Shown one piece after another: positions 49,678 to 63,711 of a DNA stretch of 64,000 nucleotides (the stretch's first letter is position 1; the number at the start of each line of letters is the position of its first letter). This DNA comes from Dirofilaria immitis. Lineage: Eukaryota; Nematoda; Chromadorea; Rhabditida; Onchocercidae. The stretch spans positions 943,501 through 1,007,500 of the forward strand of contig JAKNDB010000088.1 in the NCBI GenBank assembly GCA_024305405.1. The letters run 5' to 3'. The translations under genes were made by a program, and so were the position numbers. The notes below the pieces were generated by a model, which saw only the letters and a program-made list of their open reading frames with translations, was not told the DNA's origin and searched no databases.

Positions 49678-52600
49678 TCTTTTTGAACATTTTTCTATCG
49701 AAAGTCTTCGTTTTTCATAATTGCTATTGAATTATTATTGATAATTTTTTTTTTTTTTTTTTTTTTTAGCTATACAACAATACAAGTTATAACGGTTATC
49801 CATGTGATAACATAAACTTGATTACTTAATCCAATAGACGCTGTATATGAATTATGATTAAAAATGATTGATATGAGTGATTAATGTTGATAACACTAAA
49901 ATAGAACTTATGGTTGACCTCACTAATCAATGATTATGATGATCGTTTTTGCAAAAATTTGACTGCTATTATCTCAATTTACATCATTTGCATGATGTTC
50001 GATATATCATATGAATCAATACTTTTTTCTAGCTTATCAGCCATTTAATTTTTATCTCAGTGTTTTTATGGTGACAGGATTGTTCTGGCATAGAATCTCT
50101 TATCGATATGTATGTATTTATCATGCAATAAAGAAGAAGATCGGAGAGCACACCACATATTCGATTTAAACATTAGTTACTTATCTCTGAACATTATCTT
50201 CTACGTCTCTTATAGTGCTGCCTTTACTTTTGAAATAAACTTCATGTTTAGCATTTCGCAATTTCTGAATACATTTTCTCTAGCAAGAAATTTACTTTAT
50301 AATAATAACACAATTTATATTTAAATCATAGAATTCACCAAGTGGACTGAAAATTTTAAAAGTAACTAATGCATATATCGGATATCAATCAATGATAACA
50401 TCAATCATTTTCCCAGAAGAATCTTCCTTGTCACAACCGAATTTCCATAATCCAACAATTATATATATGGGACACGGCATCAGAATAAGTTTTGTCTTAA
50501 CATGATAATTTACTCCACTTTTCGATGGCTCATTAAGCAAAAGCAATGTGCTCAATCGAATATTTGAGATTGTGTTACTATAAAGGACGAATGTATTAAT
50601 CGCTAAAATATAAGAAGTTCATAATAATTAGAAGCCAATTAACAACTCCGTGTCATTGAATTCCAAATTCAGGTCTTCCATGTGAACTATTTGAATATAT
50701 ATTGGAATTTTTTTCATAGCATCATTTCAATTTTATCTCGTCTAATCTTACATATCTTCGGAATGAATGTTAAAGAGAATTTATTGAATTAAATTGCGAT
50801 ATTTCTTTTGCTTAGCAATCTATTCATTCAACCTTCAAGATGATCCTCGTTTTTTTTTTTTTTTTTTTTGCAAGACTATATTCGAATTTATTTGGCAATT
50901 TATGTAATGCATTATTATTATTATTATTACATTTATTATCACTGAATATTATATTACTTAAGCATCACATATTCTTATTAGATCAAGGACAAAGTAATAT
51001 CAGCAGAATTATTTGCTCTTTTGCAACAATATTTTTGTATTTAACCGATGTTTTTATGGCATTATCCAATAATAACACTTCATGATGTTATTATTAATAA
51101 AAAATGTCTCATTCAATATTCCTGGTTTCGCAGGGTTACATGCTGGAATCATGAAAGAATAACACCAAACTGTTCTTATATTTTCTGAATTTCTCATTGC
51201 TGAAATATTTACAATAATAATTGCAAATATAGTTTTACCATAGTGTATATCCATAATTATTCTAGTATTTATCCTATTTTGCGACCATCAGAGAAGATTC
51301 TTCTTCTAATATCGAATTGGAGAAATTCATATTTGTAATTTCGTGAAACAATATATCCATGAATATTAATCATATATGCATTTGCTACTTCCTCTCATTA
51401 TTTTTTCAGATTAGATTCCACAAGCATCCAAGAAGCTATCAAATCTCATACATTCTTTGAGTGTCCGCTTATGCGACAATGCAAACTGGCATATGTAAGT
51501 TATTTCTTACAATTTAAGTTACTATAAAAATTTGATCTTCCTTTTTTTTTCTGTCTGTTGATAGACTACACGAAATATATTATCCAACTTCATTTTCTTT
51601 TATAATTCACAAATGCTATCCTGCTGAAATTCACTTTATCACTTAATGATATGACACGTTCGTTTAAAATATCACATGCTATTCGATTAATTTGCAAATA
51701 AACTTTATTTTTGCACTTTTGATAATCGAAATGTGATTCATATAGATATCTATCATTGGAAAATTTAGTGCCAAATTAAAGATAACTATGATAATAATCG
51801 ATTTATTCATTACATATTCGAAAAATTTTGCATCGGTCTTTTAAGACAAAATTAGTTTCTACTATATCATTTTTGCTTCCACTTTTTTTTTTTTGTTTTT
51901 CATTCTTAGCATATTAGATACAGTAAATTTATTACTATTCAATTGTGATTGTGATTGCTATAAAAATTTAAATGAAAAACTGTAATTTAAGTTGCTAATG
52001 GAAAATTTCAACAGAAATACCACCAATCTCCAAATTTTTGTCAAAGCAGCTAAAGATCATGATCAGTTGATTTCAGATAATTTAATTGTAAGAGTATGAA
52101 AGATGATTACATCATCTAAAGAGTAACTTGAAAGATGAATCCAATCTATTCATTGGATTTGCTGGATTTTGTTAGGAACGATTAGGCCATCTTGACATGA
52201 AATTACATAATTAGAAGTATTTTGCTTGATCAGTATTGATTATCAACCGCTAATTGACAATGTGAAAATTCCTAACAAAAAATGCATTGGAATTTTTATA
52301 CTACCTATGACTTCGTTGAATATTTTGTGGTTCTTCTTCATGAGACGTAATCAGAGCTTGGTTATATTTAATGGTTTTTTTACTATCAAATAAATAATTC
52401 AATATGATAATCAGTGATGTTTCTGAAAGCTTTCTCTAAGCTAAAATTAGGAATTAAAATTATCAGATCATCATTTCGTGTAATTTCTTCTTAATTCTTG
52501 ACAAATTTGCTAGGTGAGAAAATTCACGAAATTACAATTCTTTTAAAATCACTTAGTGATAAATGCGATTTTTGGGCGAAAGAAACTTTTTAAAATAAAA

Positions 52601-55440
52601 AAATGTATCGCCTAAATGGCATTGTTTTTGCAGTTCTATTCAAATATTTGATAGCAAAAAAAACAGAAAATATTTTTCCATCAATGAAATTTATTTGAGA
52701 TATGAGTTTTCATGTTTTCATCAGAAATGATGGAATTATTTTCTTATCGTGCCAAAACAATAGTTTGAATCGATTTTTCAAGCTTCAAATATCATTCATT
52801 CGATAGTTCTGCAAAATGACTAATCAGTTCATTAACTATAACTTGCTTTATTTCTTGCAACAATCAATATTTAAAATGATGAGATCTGGTAAATAGAATT
52901 TCAATTTTATTCGAATTCTTCATATGCAACTTGACGAAGAATGCGAACACAATATTGCTCTAAATTTTCATCAGCTAAATACAGAGTACCTTTTTTTTTC
53001 TTGTAGCAATGAATTTGCTGTAGAATAGCAATTTGTTATTTCGACAAATTTTTGATCATACGATATTCCTGAAATTTCAATTAAATTTATTGTCAAACTT
53101 TCGGCTTCTCGAAAATTTAAATGATATGATAAATGCATTAATCGTTTTTTTTTTTAAATACATTTTTGGGTAGAGACATTTCATTATTTCAAGTGTATTG
53201 CTGCTTCAATCCTAAATTTAGCATTAATTTTTGTTGAAATTTAAAATTATACCTGTCTGAAATAATATTCAGTGATATAAAAGTATGATCAATAATAAAT
53301 GTGAGTGTAATGAAAGATTTTAAATTTATTGTTATTTGGAACTATAAATTTAAGATATATCCGATAATGATATATCGAATGAGTTTAATTTTCTACACAA
53401 CAACGTCATCGGCTTTTATTATCAGTAAAATTTAATTTCCTAAAAGTTTGATTGGTTAGATTTAATTATCACTTTGCAAATATAATAAATCGGTTGGACA
53501 AAATATTCCTTTTTCTTCATCTAATTCAAAGTATTACTAATAAATCATTAATTTCACAAAACTTATGCGGTTTTTTTTTCATTTGTTAGGAACGTAAATC
53601 CGATGTTTAGTGGAATATCTAAAATAATTCCCAAAATTTTCATCTAACTTCGACGGTCGGGTCAAATTTATAAAATTAACAAATAATTTCATTGGGAACA
53701 ATTTTCAAAGTATATAGATTGATCATGAAATTTTAATGAAAAAGAAAATTTTTTTATACCGAATTTGTTACGAATTGTAAAAATAAAATTTATATCAAAA
53801 ATTAAAAACAAATTTATTTTAACAAAAGGATTCTAAATAATCTTTTTATTATTGTATCATTTCATATTGTGAAATATAAAATATTTTAGATCAATTTATT
53901 ATACAAAAATTTCTCGGTGCATAATCGAAAATATCGCAGAGAATTTTTTATAAAATTAAAAAATATCACAAACAAATTTCTTCGTTTTTTTTTCTAAACA
54001 CATGTCTAATGAATATATCAAATTTATATTTTAATTTATGATAAAGTACATTTAATTTATTCATTTTTTTAATGCAAAAAATTGATAATTCCTTTCTTGC
54101 AAATGTAATTTGCTAAAAATTTTAAATTATAAATTGTTAATGATAATGCTAATAAATGATTTCGTCTAATTCATAAGCCTATCTAATTCGTTCATTTCCA
54201 ATGTATCCAAATAATTTATTTTTAAAATAATATCACAATGTACCAATTCAATTATTTTTTTAGTCATAACTATATTTTTATAAATGAGAATATTTAGACA
54301 GACAAAATATATTTAAATGATATAAGAAAAAAAAATGAATAGCTAAATTATTTGGAAATTTCTTTTTTCCTAGAAAAAAATTTTAATTTCAGCCATTATT
54401 ATTATATCACTTATTCGATTATACATTTTGAATTAGCTAGCAAATTCTGGAAATTGTTTATTATCAGTAACAAAAGTTTGCATTCAACGAAATATTTGCT
54501 GATATCGGATAAGAATCTGAAGACTGATAAAATAATGATAATGAAGAATGGTAATGAAGGAATGAAAATCTTGAAATATTATCAATGCAATGACTATCAA
54601 AATAATGGTAATTATTTGAGTGGATTAGATAATAAAAATAATGAAGAAGATTATCATAGATATTGATAATTTAAAAAAAAAAAAGTAATAAATGATAACT
54701 GATTGAAAACATTCGTCATATTTTGATGATTGTGATTAAAATCCAATAAAACATACTTTTAAATTTTGCTTCATAGTTTCAGAAATTTCTATTTATTATG
54801 CAACAGTTGTGATTTTAAATTTTTAAAAAATTTTCATTACACAAATGAAATTACTATGAAGAAATAGAAATAAAAAAAAAAAAATTACAATTATCATTTT
54901 CTCGAAGCAATTAATTGAACGGATTAATTAATTTTAAGAGTAATAAAATAGCAATGGATAAATAATCATATCATATTTTTCATTTAATCTAAGCCTTTTA
55001 TATTAATCATGATAAATTATTTATTTAGCATTGCTTGATAAAATTGTGAAATATTTAAAGATGAAAATTTCAATATTTATTTTTAAATATACTTCTTTTT
55101 ATTAATTTTTTTCTTTGAAATCTCAATAATCTGAAATTGAACGATGAAAATGAAGAAACAAAGAAATATGCCTCGTTTCATTTCTTTCATGTTTATTAAA
55201 TTTATTGTTTGTATTAACTTTCATATTGATCAAATTTAAAATTTTATTACGATACTTGTATCGTTATCGCAATATCATTTTTACTAACAGAAACTACAAT
55301 GATTCCGAAATTGAAGCTTCTTATGCAATTATCATACAACATAACATACGATTTCTGCCATTTATTATTATCGATGATAAAATCAGAATCGATTAGTTAG
55401 CAATGCTTTGGTAGAAATTTAAATTAAATGTATGTTTTCC
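49678..55440. other. AT-rich DNA with one orphan exon, otherwise nothing recognised
   Basis: Long poly-T tracts occur at about 49746-49768 and 50851-50869. The long open frame at 54352-54666 is Asn/Lys/Ile-rich low-complexity sequence and is not annotated as a gene. No structured repeats were noticed. Confidence 0.4.
51410..51494 (+). CDS. Orphan internal exon, unknown
   Basis: An ideal acceptor (TTTTTTCAG) and ideal donor (GTAAGT) flank an open 28-codon segment reading LDSTSIQEAIKSHTFFECPL and ending RQCKLAY. The combination is unusual for this AT-rich area. Partner exons were not identified with certainty; candidates are near 49.6 kb and a short CTTCCATGTGAACTA segment near 50.67 kb. Confidence 0.35.
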
Positions 55441-55551
55441 TTCACAGTTGGTCAAAGAAAAGGCTTAGGTGTTTCACACGATAAACCTCTTTATGTGGTC
55501 AAAATTAATACAGGAAAAAATGAAGTTATAGTGGGCCCAGCTTATGCATAA
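55441..55551 (+). pseudogene. mnmA: mnmA fragment (tRNA 2-thiouridylase), bacterial type, probable lateral transfer
   Basis: The frame [20 protein letters not shown], followed by [16 protein letters not shown] and a stop, matches the conserved (Y/F)TIGQRKGLG...PLYVV.I....N.VIVGP block of MnmA, the enzyme that thiolates U34 of some tRNAs. Only about 36 codons are present of a protein of about 370. The ATP-binding PP-loop and catalytic cysteines are absent, and random AT-rich DNA lies on both sides. The GQRKGLG form is typical of bacteria; animal mitochondrial TRMU is more divergent here as far as I know. A Wolbachia-derived nuclear insertion is the best reading; a decayed host mitochondrial paralogue is the alternative. 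The ATG at 55432 gives a 39-codon frame that is probably accidental. Confidence 0.8.
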
Positions 55552-58352
55552 TCATAATATTTGAGGAAAATATTAATTAATGATAATTTAGTCATTTTGT
55601 TTCTTCATTTTTTAAACAATCTTAATATAGTCTTCATTTATTTAAATCATGTGATCAAATATAATTTTTACAAAATATTTCTCTTTCAAATTATCAATGC
55701 GTTTTATGAGTATTAAAAATTATTGTACAAATTCCATCTATAAGTTATTCATTAAAAAAAAAAAAACATTTGCAAACTTATCGTCTATATTGATATACTA
55801 ATTGTTATTTTTTTTTTTGCAAATTAAGAATAAATTTATTTCCAGAAAAAATGCCTTTATATTTCAAAAAATTATTATAATTAAAACTGTTTCTGAAAAT
55901 ATGAATTACAAACTTGTAAATTCACAGATGACGATTATATACGATAAATAATCTTTCACGCATCTTTTTCACATTTTAAAGATTCAAAAAAAAAAATTTG
56001 AAGCATTTAGAGAGGATCATTACATCAAACGGATCGAAATATGTGATGTTATGACAATTTTTTTTTTTTTTGCCAACATCAAGTTGAAGTAAAACGATCA
56101 TTTCATGTTTTATTTAAATGAAACATGCGAGATAATTTGAAAAGTAAAAAAAAAATACATAAATTTGATGGGAAATAAATGAATTTAAACGAAAATCAAT
56201 TTAAACGAAAAAAAAAAAATTGAAAATTAAAAATAAATATGTTGGTTAATAAGTGGCACTTTATTGGTTATCTTGGTATTTCGACAATCGTCATCATTTT
56301 CGAGCCCCATAAATCATTTGCTTCTTTGATTACTTGCATTTTGTTTATTGTTGAATTAATTTTTGTTTTTTTTTTTTTAAATTCATTTATTAAATTCGAA
56401 AAGTTTTTGATATCAAACGACATATTCAAAAATATCTCGATGATAAGCATTTATCCTTTTTTCAATAACTGATCAATGTAGAAGAAATTGAATTTTCCTT
56501 TTTTTTTTTTTTGGCTTCAGATATCAGTTATCAAACAGTTATCAAAGTTTAATTCCTTCTACTATTCAAATAATAACATTTATTTTTTATTTATCACATT
56601 TTTCGCTATAATTATTCTGAATTTTGAATACGGCAATATATGTATATTTATCAAAAAATATTATAATTTTGTTGCTAAATTATTTGTTTAATCTAATAAA
56701 TAATATAATTTTTGCAGTAATGATAATGATAAGATTAATGATAGAAATATTACTTAACGTTAACATTGCTAACTAATTAATTCTATTAATAAAATTAAAT
56801 ATTATAAATATATAAATAGTGATAGAATACGCATTAACAAATGATAATGATATGTGATATAAAATAAAAGTATATCTTTTCATTTTGTTTTTTTTTCTTT
56901 GCTTCTTTTTTTTAGAAACAGAACGAAAAATACTTTTACGAATAAAAATGGAAATGAAATAATTTAAAATGAAATAATTTCAATTTTTTATTTGCTTGAA
57001 TTTTTTCATTTTTCTTGCAAAATATGCATAATAATTTATTTAGTTTGTTACTTAATTCTAACGAATATAATAATTAAATATAATAATTATTTTTCAATAT
57101 TCGATTAATTTAATTTTGCTAAATTGAATTTTGCTATAATAGCTGTCAAGGAATAATAAATTTCCCATTTCACAAATTAGTTTAATTTTCATTGTAAAAT
57201 GCATAAAATAATTAATTAAAATTATAATGGATTATCAATGTGAAAATCATCTATGGCACGATATGATAAGAGATAACGTGAAAAAAAAAAAAATATCAAA
57301 ATCTAAAATTAGCCTTGTTGTGAGAAATATCTCAAGGATAGAGAATAAATCATTGATGTAGATAAAAAAATAAAAATAATTTTCAACAATAATAGTAACA
57401 ATCTCATGAGATGATAAAGTTGCATGAAGCGGAAGAGTTGAATCGTTTTAAAATTAAAAAAAAAAAAATGAAGAAATGATTGATGATAGTATAATCGGAT
57501 ATATTTAGTTTGCTACGATGGATCGTTTAATAATTTTTTTTGACAATTCTCAAATAACTAAAAAGTAGTTGTACTTGAAAAAAAAAAGAAAACTTCAATC
57601 TCGAAAACTTCAATCTCGAACGTTCAACTTGAACGTTGCTTCATTATTTGTAGCCCTTATCGTTATCAATTATATACCATTATTAATTTCACTATTATTA
57701 GTAATTATTTTTAAATATCATTATTTTTATTTGCTTATCTTTGATAAATAAATTTCTAATCATCTTTTGTAGTCAATTTTTAATACTTTAAAAATATTTC
57801 ATCATTTTTTTCGTATTTTCTGTGATAATTTCAAATAATATAATGATATTTTTGCATCATTGATGATAATATATTTAATGAAAGCAAAAGAAGTTTGCAA
57901 TATATATATAATATACATTTGTATTATATTTTATAAGCAAATATTATTTACTATTATATTTATTTGAAAAAAAACAAAAACAAAACAAAACGATTTGAGA
58001 TATTACGAATATTCTGAAATGAATAATTGACAATTAAAATGAAATAAGTAAAGAGAAAAAGAAAAAGGAAAAATGTAGTTGTCAAGTTACTACATCAATT
58101 CGTGTTTTGTTTTTAATACTATAATTCATCTATCAATATTAATATTTAAAGATTAATGAATCGTTGCAATAACTAATTAATGCTTACTACAAAATATTTC
58201 AATAACTTTGTGATATATTATAAATTTTGAAAAATTTTTCATTATTGCATAATTTATTATATTTGCATATATGTTTATATTTCTTTCTACAACGTATATA
58301 ATATATGTATATATTTGTAATAAATTTTATTAATTAAAATTTCTTTTAAATT

Positions 58353-59012
58353 TTCAAATTTATTAGTAATAAATTTTATAATATATTTATTATTTCGATT
58401 AATCATATAACAAAATATGATAGAATTATCTTAGCTATATTATATATATATATAAATATAAATTATCATTTGCATTAACATTGATTCAAATTTATTAGTA
58501 ATAAATTTTATAATTATTATTTCGATTAATCATATAACAAAATATGATAGAATTATCTTAGCTATATTATATATATATAAATATAAATTATCATTTGCAT
58601 TAACATTGATTCAAATTTATTAGTAATAAATTTTATAATTATTATTTCGATTAATCATATAACAAAATATGATAGAATTATCTTAGCTATATATATATAT
58701 ATATAAATATAAATTATCATTTGCATTAACATTGATTCAAATTTATTAGTAATAAATTTTATAATATATTTATTATTTCGATTAATCATATAACAAAATA
58801 TGATAGAATTATCTTAGCTATATTATATATATATATATAAATATAAATTATCATTTGCATTAACATTGATTCAAATTTATTAGTAATAAATTTTATAATA
58901 TATTTATTATTTCGATTAATCATATAACAAAATATGATAGAATTATCTTAGCTATATTATATATATATATATAAATATAAATTATCATTTGCATTAACAT
59001 TGATTCAAATTT
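58353..59012. repeat. Tandem array of a ~125-134-bp unit, about five copies
   Basis: Each unit begins TTCAAATTTATTAGTAATAA and includes ATTTCGATTAATCATATAAC and ATGATAGAATTATCTTAGC. A (TA)n run follows, then AATTATCATTTGCATTAACA. Copies start near 58353, 58485, 58610, 58736 and 58870. Length differences come from the internal TA run and an optional ATATTT block. Confidence 0.93.
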
Positions 59013-59882
59013 TCTCATACATTATAGCAGCAAAAATATATTATAAAAATAATTATATTTTAATGATTTTGCATTTTTCCTCTTTCTTCTTTTTCTTTTC
59101 TTCAATAAATACACAAAAAAAATTGTTATGCTAATTTATTTATTTGTTGTTTATCAAAGTTATATAAGCGAAAAAAAAAACCAAAAGAAAGAAATTAGTT
59201 TATCATAATATATATATAAAAAGAAATTGTGTTTTAATAATTTTTTTTCTTTTCGTTCAGCTCTAATTAACTTTTCTTATTTGTTAGCCTAATTAAAGAA
59301 GCTATTATACATCTTGAATATATGTCTATAGTAATATTTGTTAGCCTTATTAAAGTTATCATCTCTCAGAAATACTATTAGTACTATAGTAGTATTTCCT
59401 ACAAAATGATACTATAGCAGTAGTAAATGAATATTATTTTCGATAAAAATTTTATTGCAAATTTTTTTGAAAAAAAAGAAAAAATCTTTTTTTTTGGATC
59501 ATAAGTCAATCGTTGTAAAAATTTCCTAATTTAGCTTAAAAAAGATTTTGAGCATTTATATAAATGATCGGAAGAAGGAGAAAAAAAAAACAAAATTTTT
59601 TTTTTTAGATTTTAGTCGTTACTTTAAGTGCTTAATATATTTTTTCAAGCATGTCATCGAAAAATACAATTGTTGGCCCTATTTTCGTCAAATTCTGAAA
59701 CAAAATTAAAAATAAAAAAAAAAAAAAGAAATTGTTCTTTGGCATAAAATCGTAATCAGTTTTTCGCATATTTTAATAAATTTATGACTTTTATTTATAA
59801 ATGTATGATTGTTGTAAATAAATTTAAAAATCCAACCAACTAATATTTTCTCGTATATTTTTCTTTTTTCTTTTTCTTGATT

Positions 59883-59921
59883 ATAATTCTCGAATACAAT
59901 TATTTTGTATTCGAGAATTAT
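59883..59921. repeat. Perfect 17-bp inverted repeat with 5-nt loop
   Basis: ATAATTCTCGAATACAA (59883-59899), loop TTATT, then the exact reverse complement TTGTATTCGAGAATTAT (59905-59921). It is too short for a typical miRNA precursor. It could be a transcribed hairpin, a protein-binding palindrome or the footprint of a replication or excision event. Confidence 0.9.
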
Positions 59922-60721
59922 GCTTGAAATTATTCCAAACAAACAAAAAATACCATATTATCAAAGAGATTAATTTCAAAACAATTAAAAGAATTATTTC
60001 AATTGCTTCCAAAATTATTTCTCAAAATTTTAAACTTTCACAAATGCAAAAAGCATTATACAATCGATACGTTTGTTTTTTTTTATCTCAATTACTAATG
60101 ATGTTTGTTTTTAGTTAGCAATATTTGATAAGCTTAAGTTTTAAGAATATGACTTAAATTTTGCTAATAAAAATTTAATGAAATTTATTTTTAATTTACA
60201 AAATGATATAGCCAATCAATTAAGCAACATTCCTAAATCAAATCTTTTTGTTCGTTTCATTTTTTCTCTAAAATTATGAGTAAATTTATTTATTTGATTT
60301 GAATAATTTAGTTTTGAAGTAGATTAAGAAAAACTTCTAATAAGTTTACTTTTATCATCTAATACTATAAAATAACAATAATTATTATCAATAATTACTT
60401 GAAGCAGCAATTTATTGTTATGATATTGAAAAAGAAAAATAATAAATTAAAAAGTTGAAAATTTTTGCTTTATTTACATACACATCCTTTTATATATATG
60501 TATATATATATGCATTTACAGTGTACTTTTTTAATATCTAAATTTTAATTTGCATTTTTTTTTAAAAATATTTTTAAATTAATAAATTTTCTTCAGAAAA
60601 ATATTTCGTAATTTTTCAAATATCTTTTATCAACAATAATAGCTATTTCAATTAGTTTGAACTTTTTTCTTTTAAAAAAAAATTATTTTGTATGCTTATT
60701 TTCATATTTCACAAAGAATTG

Positions 60722-60889
60722 ATGATTAGCGATGAAAGAATTATGATTAGCGATGAAAGAATTATGATTAGCGATGAAAGAATTATGATTAGCGATGAAA
60801 GAATTATGATTAGCGATGAAAGAATTATGATTAGCGATGAAAGAGTTATGATTAGCGATGAAAAAATTATGATTAGCGATGAAAGAATT
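60722..60889. repeat. 21-bp minisatellite, eight copies, open on both strands
   Basis: The unit ATGATTAGCGATGAAAGAATT is repeated eight times with substitutions only in copies 6 (AAGAGTT) and 7 (AAAAAATT). At 21 bp it stays in frame, giving a seven-residue repeat MISDERI on the plus strand and SFIANHN on the minus strand. No splice context or initiation site supports translation. Confidence 0.95.
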
Positions 60890-61636
60890 ATGATGAGAAC
60901 TAAATTTTAATATCAATTAATTGAATATTTTATTTTCATTTAATTCAAATTATCAATTCTTTGCTATTTATTTCATTTGTTTTTTTTTTTCATCCATAAA
61001 ATAATTTCTATTTTTAGAATTTCTCTCAACTTTTCGGCAATATTATTTGCAATATTATTGAATTAATTGCAAATAACTATTTTTTACAATAAAAAAAGCG
61101 CTTTATTTTTGATATAATTTGTAGAAATTAATTCGAATTGAATAAATTATTTTATTTAATAATTTTATAAATTAATTTTTGTCGCTAAAAAAAAACTTTT
61201 TCGCATTTTAGCAAAATTTTTGCCAAAAATATTTTTCCGACATTTTCATGCAAATTTATTGCAAACATTTTATGTAAGCAAAAGAAAAAAAACGAAAAAT
61301 TTTTTCGTTTTTTTCAAAGTAATTTTATTTGTTTTAATGAACGAAATAAGCTATTAATAATATCTATTAAAAAAAAAGGAAAAAAAGAAAAAAAAACCCA
61401 TTTCTCGGGATTGTTGAATTAAATGATTTGTTACCAATTTATATTTCACCAAAAAATATCATTTGTTGAATTTTCCGCTTTTCTATCACTTTGCTATTTT
61501 TCCATTATCTCTGCTTTTCTTATCCCATCGGGAGTATTTAATTTAGCTATTAATCACACTACTTTCATTTTTATGCAAAAACCTTTTTGCCTTTTAAACT
61601 AAACTTTCGTATTCGTGTCATTTCTTTTTTTATTTT

Positions 61637-61680
61637 CTCCCTTTCTCCCTCTCTCTCTCTCTCACTCTCTCTCTCACTCT
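61637..61680. repeat. CT-rich microsatellite
   Basis: CTCCCTTTCTCCCTCTCTCT-type tract extended by CTCACTCTCTCTCTCACTCT, a polypyrimidine run on the plus strand. Confidence 0.9.
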
Positions 61681-63373
61681 TTGCTTTCCATCTTGGTTTC
61701 TTATTTTATCATTGCTAAAGTACGTTTACCTTTAATTCAACTTTAGCAAATAAATAATAAATTTCCTTCATTTATTTAATAATTTTTGAAATATATACGA
61801 ATGTGTATATATGAAGATTTTAATTAATTTAACCTATCTTATCCTTTTATATTTTATAATTTGTTTTATATTTTTATAAAATTAGCAAAGATATATCGAA
61901 AAATTAAATTTCATAAAAAAAAAAAACGAAAAATTTTTAACTTATCTAATATACAACAAAAATAAATAAATAAGTAAATAAATAACATTTGACGAAATTT
62001 TTGCATACAAATAAATCATATATTTACTTCCTAAATTTTATTCAAAGTATAAAATTTGCTAAATTTTTATTTTATTATCGTAATATGTTGTATAAAAATA
62101 TGAATATAAATAAATTTAGTTAGTGATAAAATTTAATTTTCAATATCTCTATGAAAATTTTAATATAAGAATTGATTTTTTTTTTTTTTTCTTCTGCAAT
62201 ACTTAATAATAAACATTGATGAATCGTTTGAATCGTTTATCAAATAAATTTGCTATTAGGTAGAAAATCATTGTATATAGGATTAATTAAAAGTTTGCAA
62301 TTTTAATCATCATTTATTGATTTCTTTTAATCAAACAAATAGTTTAATTATTATTTAATGGTTAAAAAAATTTCTTCATGAAATAAATGATTAATAATTT
62401 AAGCTTAAAAATTCGATGAAATACTTAATAACTTTATTATTTAATAATCAAAATTCGATAAAATGAATTAATCGGAAATAAAGTACAAAAAAAAAACTAA
62501 TAAAAATGCTTTGGTAATATATGTATTTTTATGAAGAAATTTATCAAATTTCATCAATAGCTCGTATATTTTTATTTTAAATTCAAACTTATAATTTTAA
62601 TATTATCACAAAATTCTTATCACTCATGCTTATCTGTTACAATCATTATTATATGACGTTTGATATTATTATTTTATTCATCTGATTGCTATATACCATA
62701 TTTTCCTATAGTATTATCAAATATAATAGATATAGCATATTTTATGATATCAATATCATCATTAATTATTAAAGCGTTATTAATCACAAGAATTTTATTT
62801 GTTCTATGATTGCTAAAGAAATCGTCTATTCATTTTCAGTTTGTATATATTTCGATAAAATATATCATTCAATTTTTTCATCTTTTTCTATCATTTTCTT
62901 TATCAAATTTTATTTCTTTCTTTTTGCTAAACATAAACTTTTTATGAAATAAGTTACGAATTAAAATGGAGAATTATGTTAATTGTTAATTATGATAAAA
63001 GTTTCTTACTTTTTCCTTTTCTAATACTAAAATATAAAAAGTATTGATTGCAAAATTTTTCAAAAGTTAAAATGATAAAAGTAAAAATTTAACAAGAATT
63101 TTTTATCAAATTTGATAAGCTATGCTTAATTTTTAGCATCATATTTACGTAGCTTCTTTATCATATCAATTTGTGATTGATAGCGATAAGTTGATAAAAT
63201 CTTGTTAAAAAAAGAAGAATTTAAAATGTAATTTAACAATGCTTACTTATTCTAAAAAATATATTATCAATTTTATGCGATCTCAATGTATTTATCAAAA
63301 TTTTCATAATTATTATATTTTAGATTTCTTTTTATTTCCTTATGATTTTGATAATATTAAATTTTGGTTTTTG

Positions 63374-63711
63374 GTTAATTAATTAATTAGTAAAAGAGCT
63401 GATTAGTAATTGATAATTTGTTATATTATATTAATCAAATTTGGTTAAAAAATATGATCGAGAAAAATGTGATCATAATAAGTTTGTAGTTAATTAATTA
63501 ATTAATAAAAAAGCTGATTAATAATTTAAAATTTGTTATATCAGATTAATCAAATTTGGTTAAAAAATATGATCGAGAAAAATGTGATCATAATAAGTTT
63601 GTAGTTAATTAATTAATTAATAAAAAAGCTGATTAGTAATTGATAATTTGTTATATCAGATTAATCAAATTTGGTTAAAAAATATGATCGAGAAAAATAT
63701 GATCATAAAAA
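63374..63711. repeat. Tandem array of a 115-bp unit, three copies
   Basis: TTAATCAAATTTGGTTAAAA followed by AATATGATCGAGAAAAATGT and GTAGTTAATTAATTAATTAA recurs with the TTAATC anchor at 63431, 63546 and 63661. Copies are almost identical, so the duplication is recent. Confidence 0.93.

Noticed and set aside
54352..54666. 104-codon plus-strand open frame
   Set aside because: The composition is Asn/Lys/Ile/Tyr-rich low complexity, with no domain, signal or splice context; expected by chance in this AT-rich DNA.
55432..55551. Functional small MnmA protein
   Set aside because: It lacks the PP-loop ATP-binding region and the catalytic cysteines; about a tenth of the enzyme remains.
60722..60889. 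CRISPR array
   Set aside because: The 21-bp units are directly adjacent with no spacers, and the host is a eukaryote.
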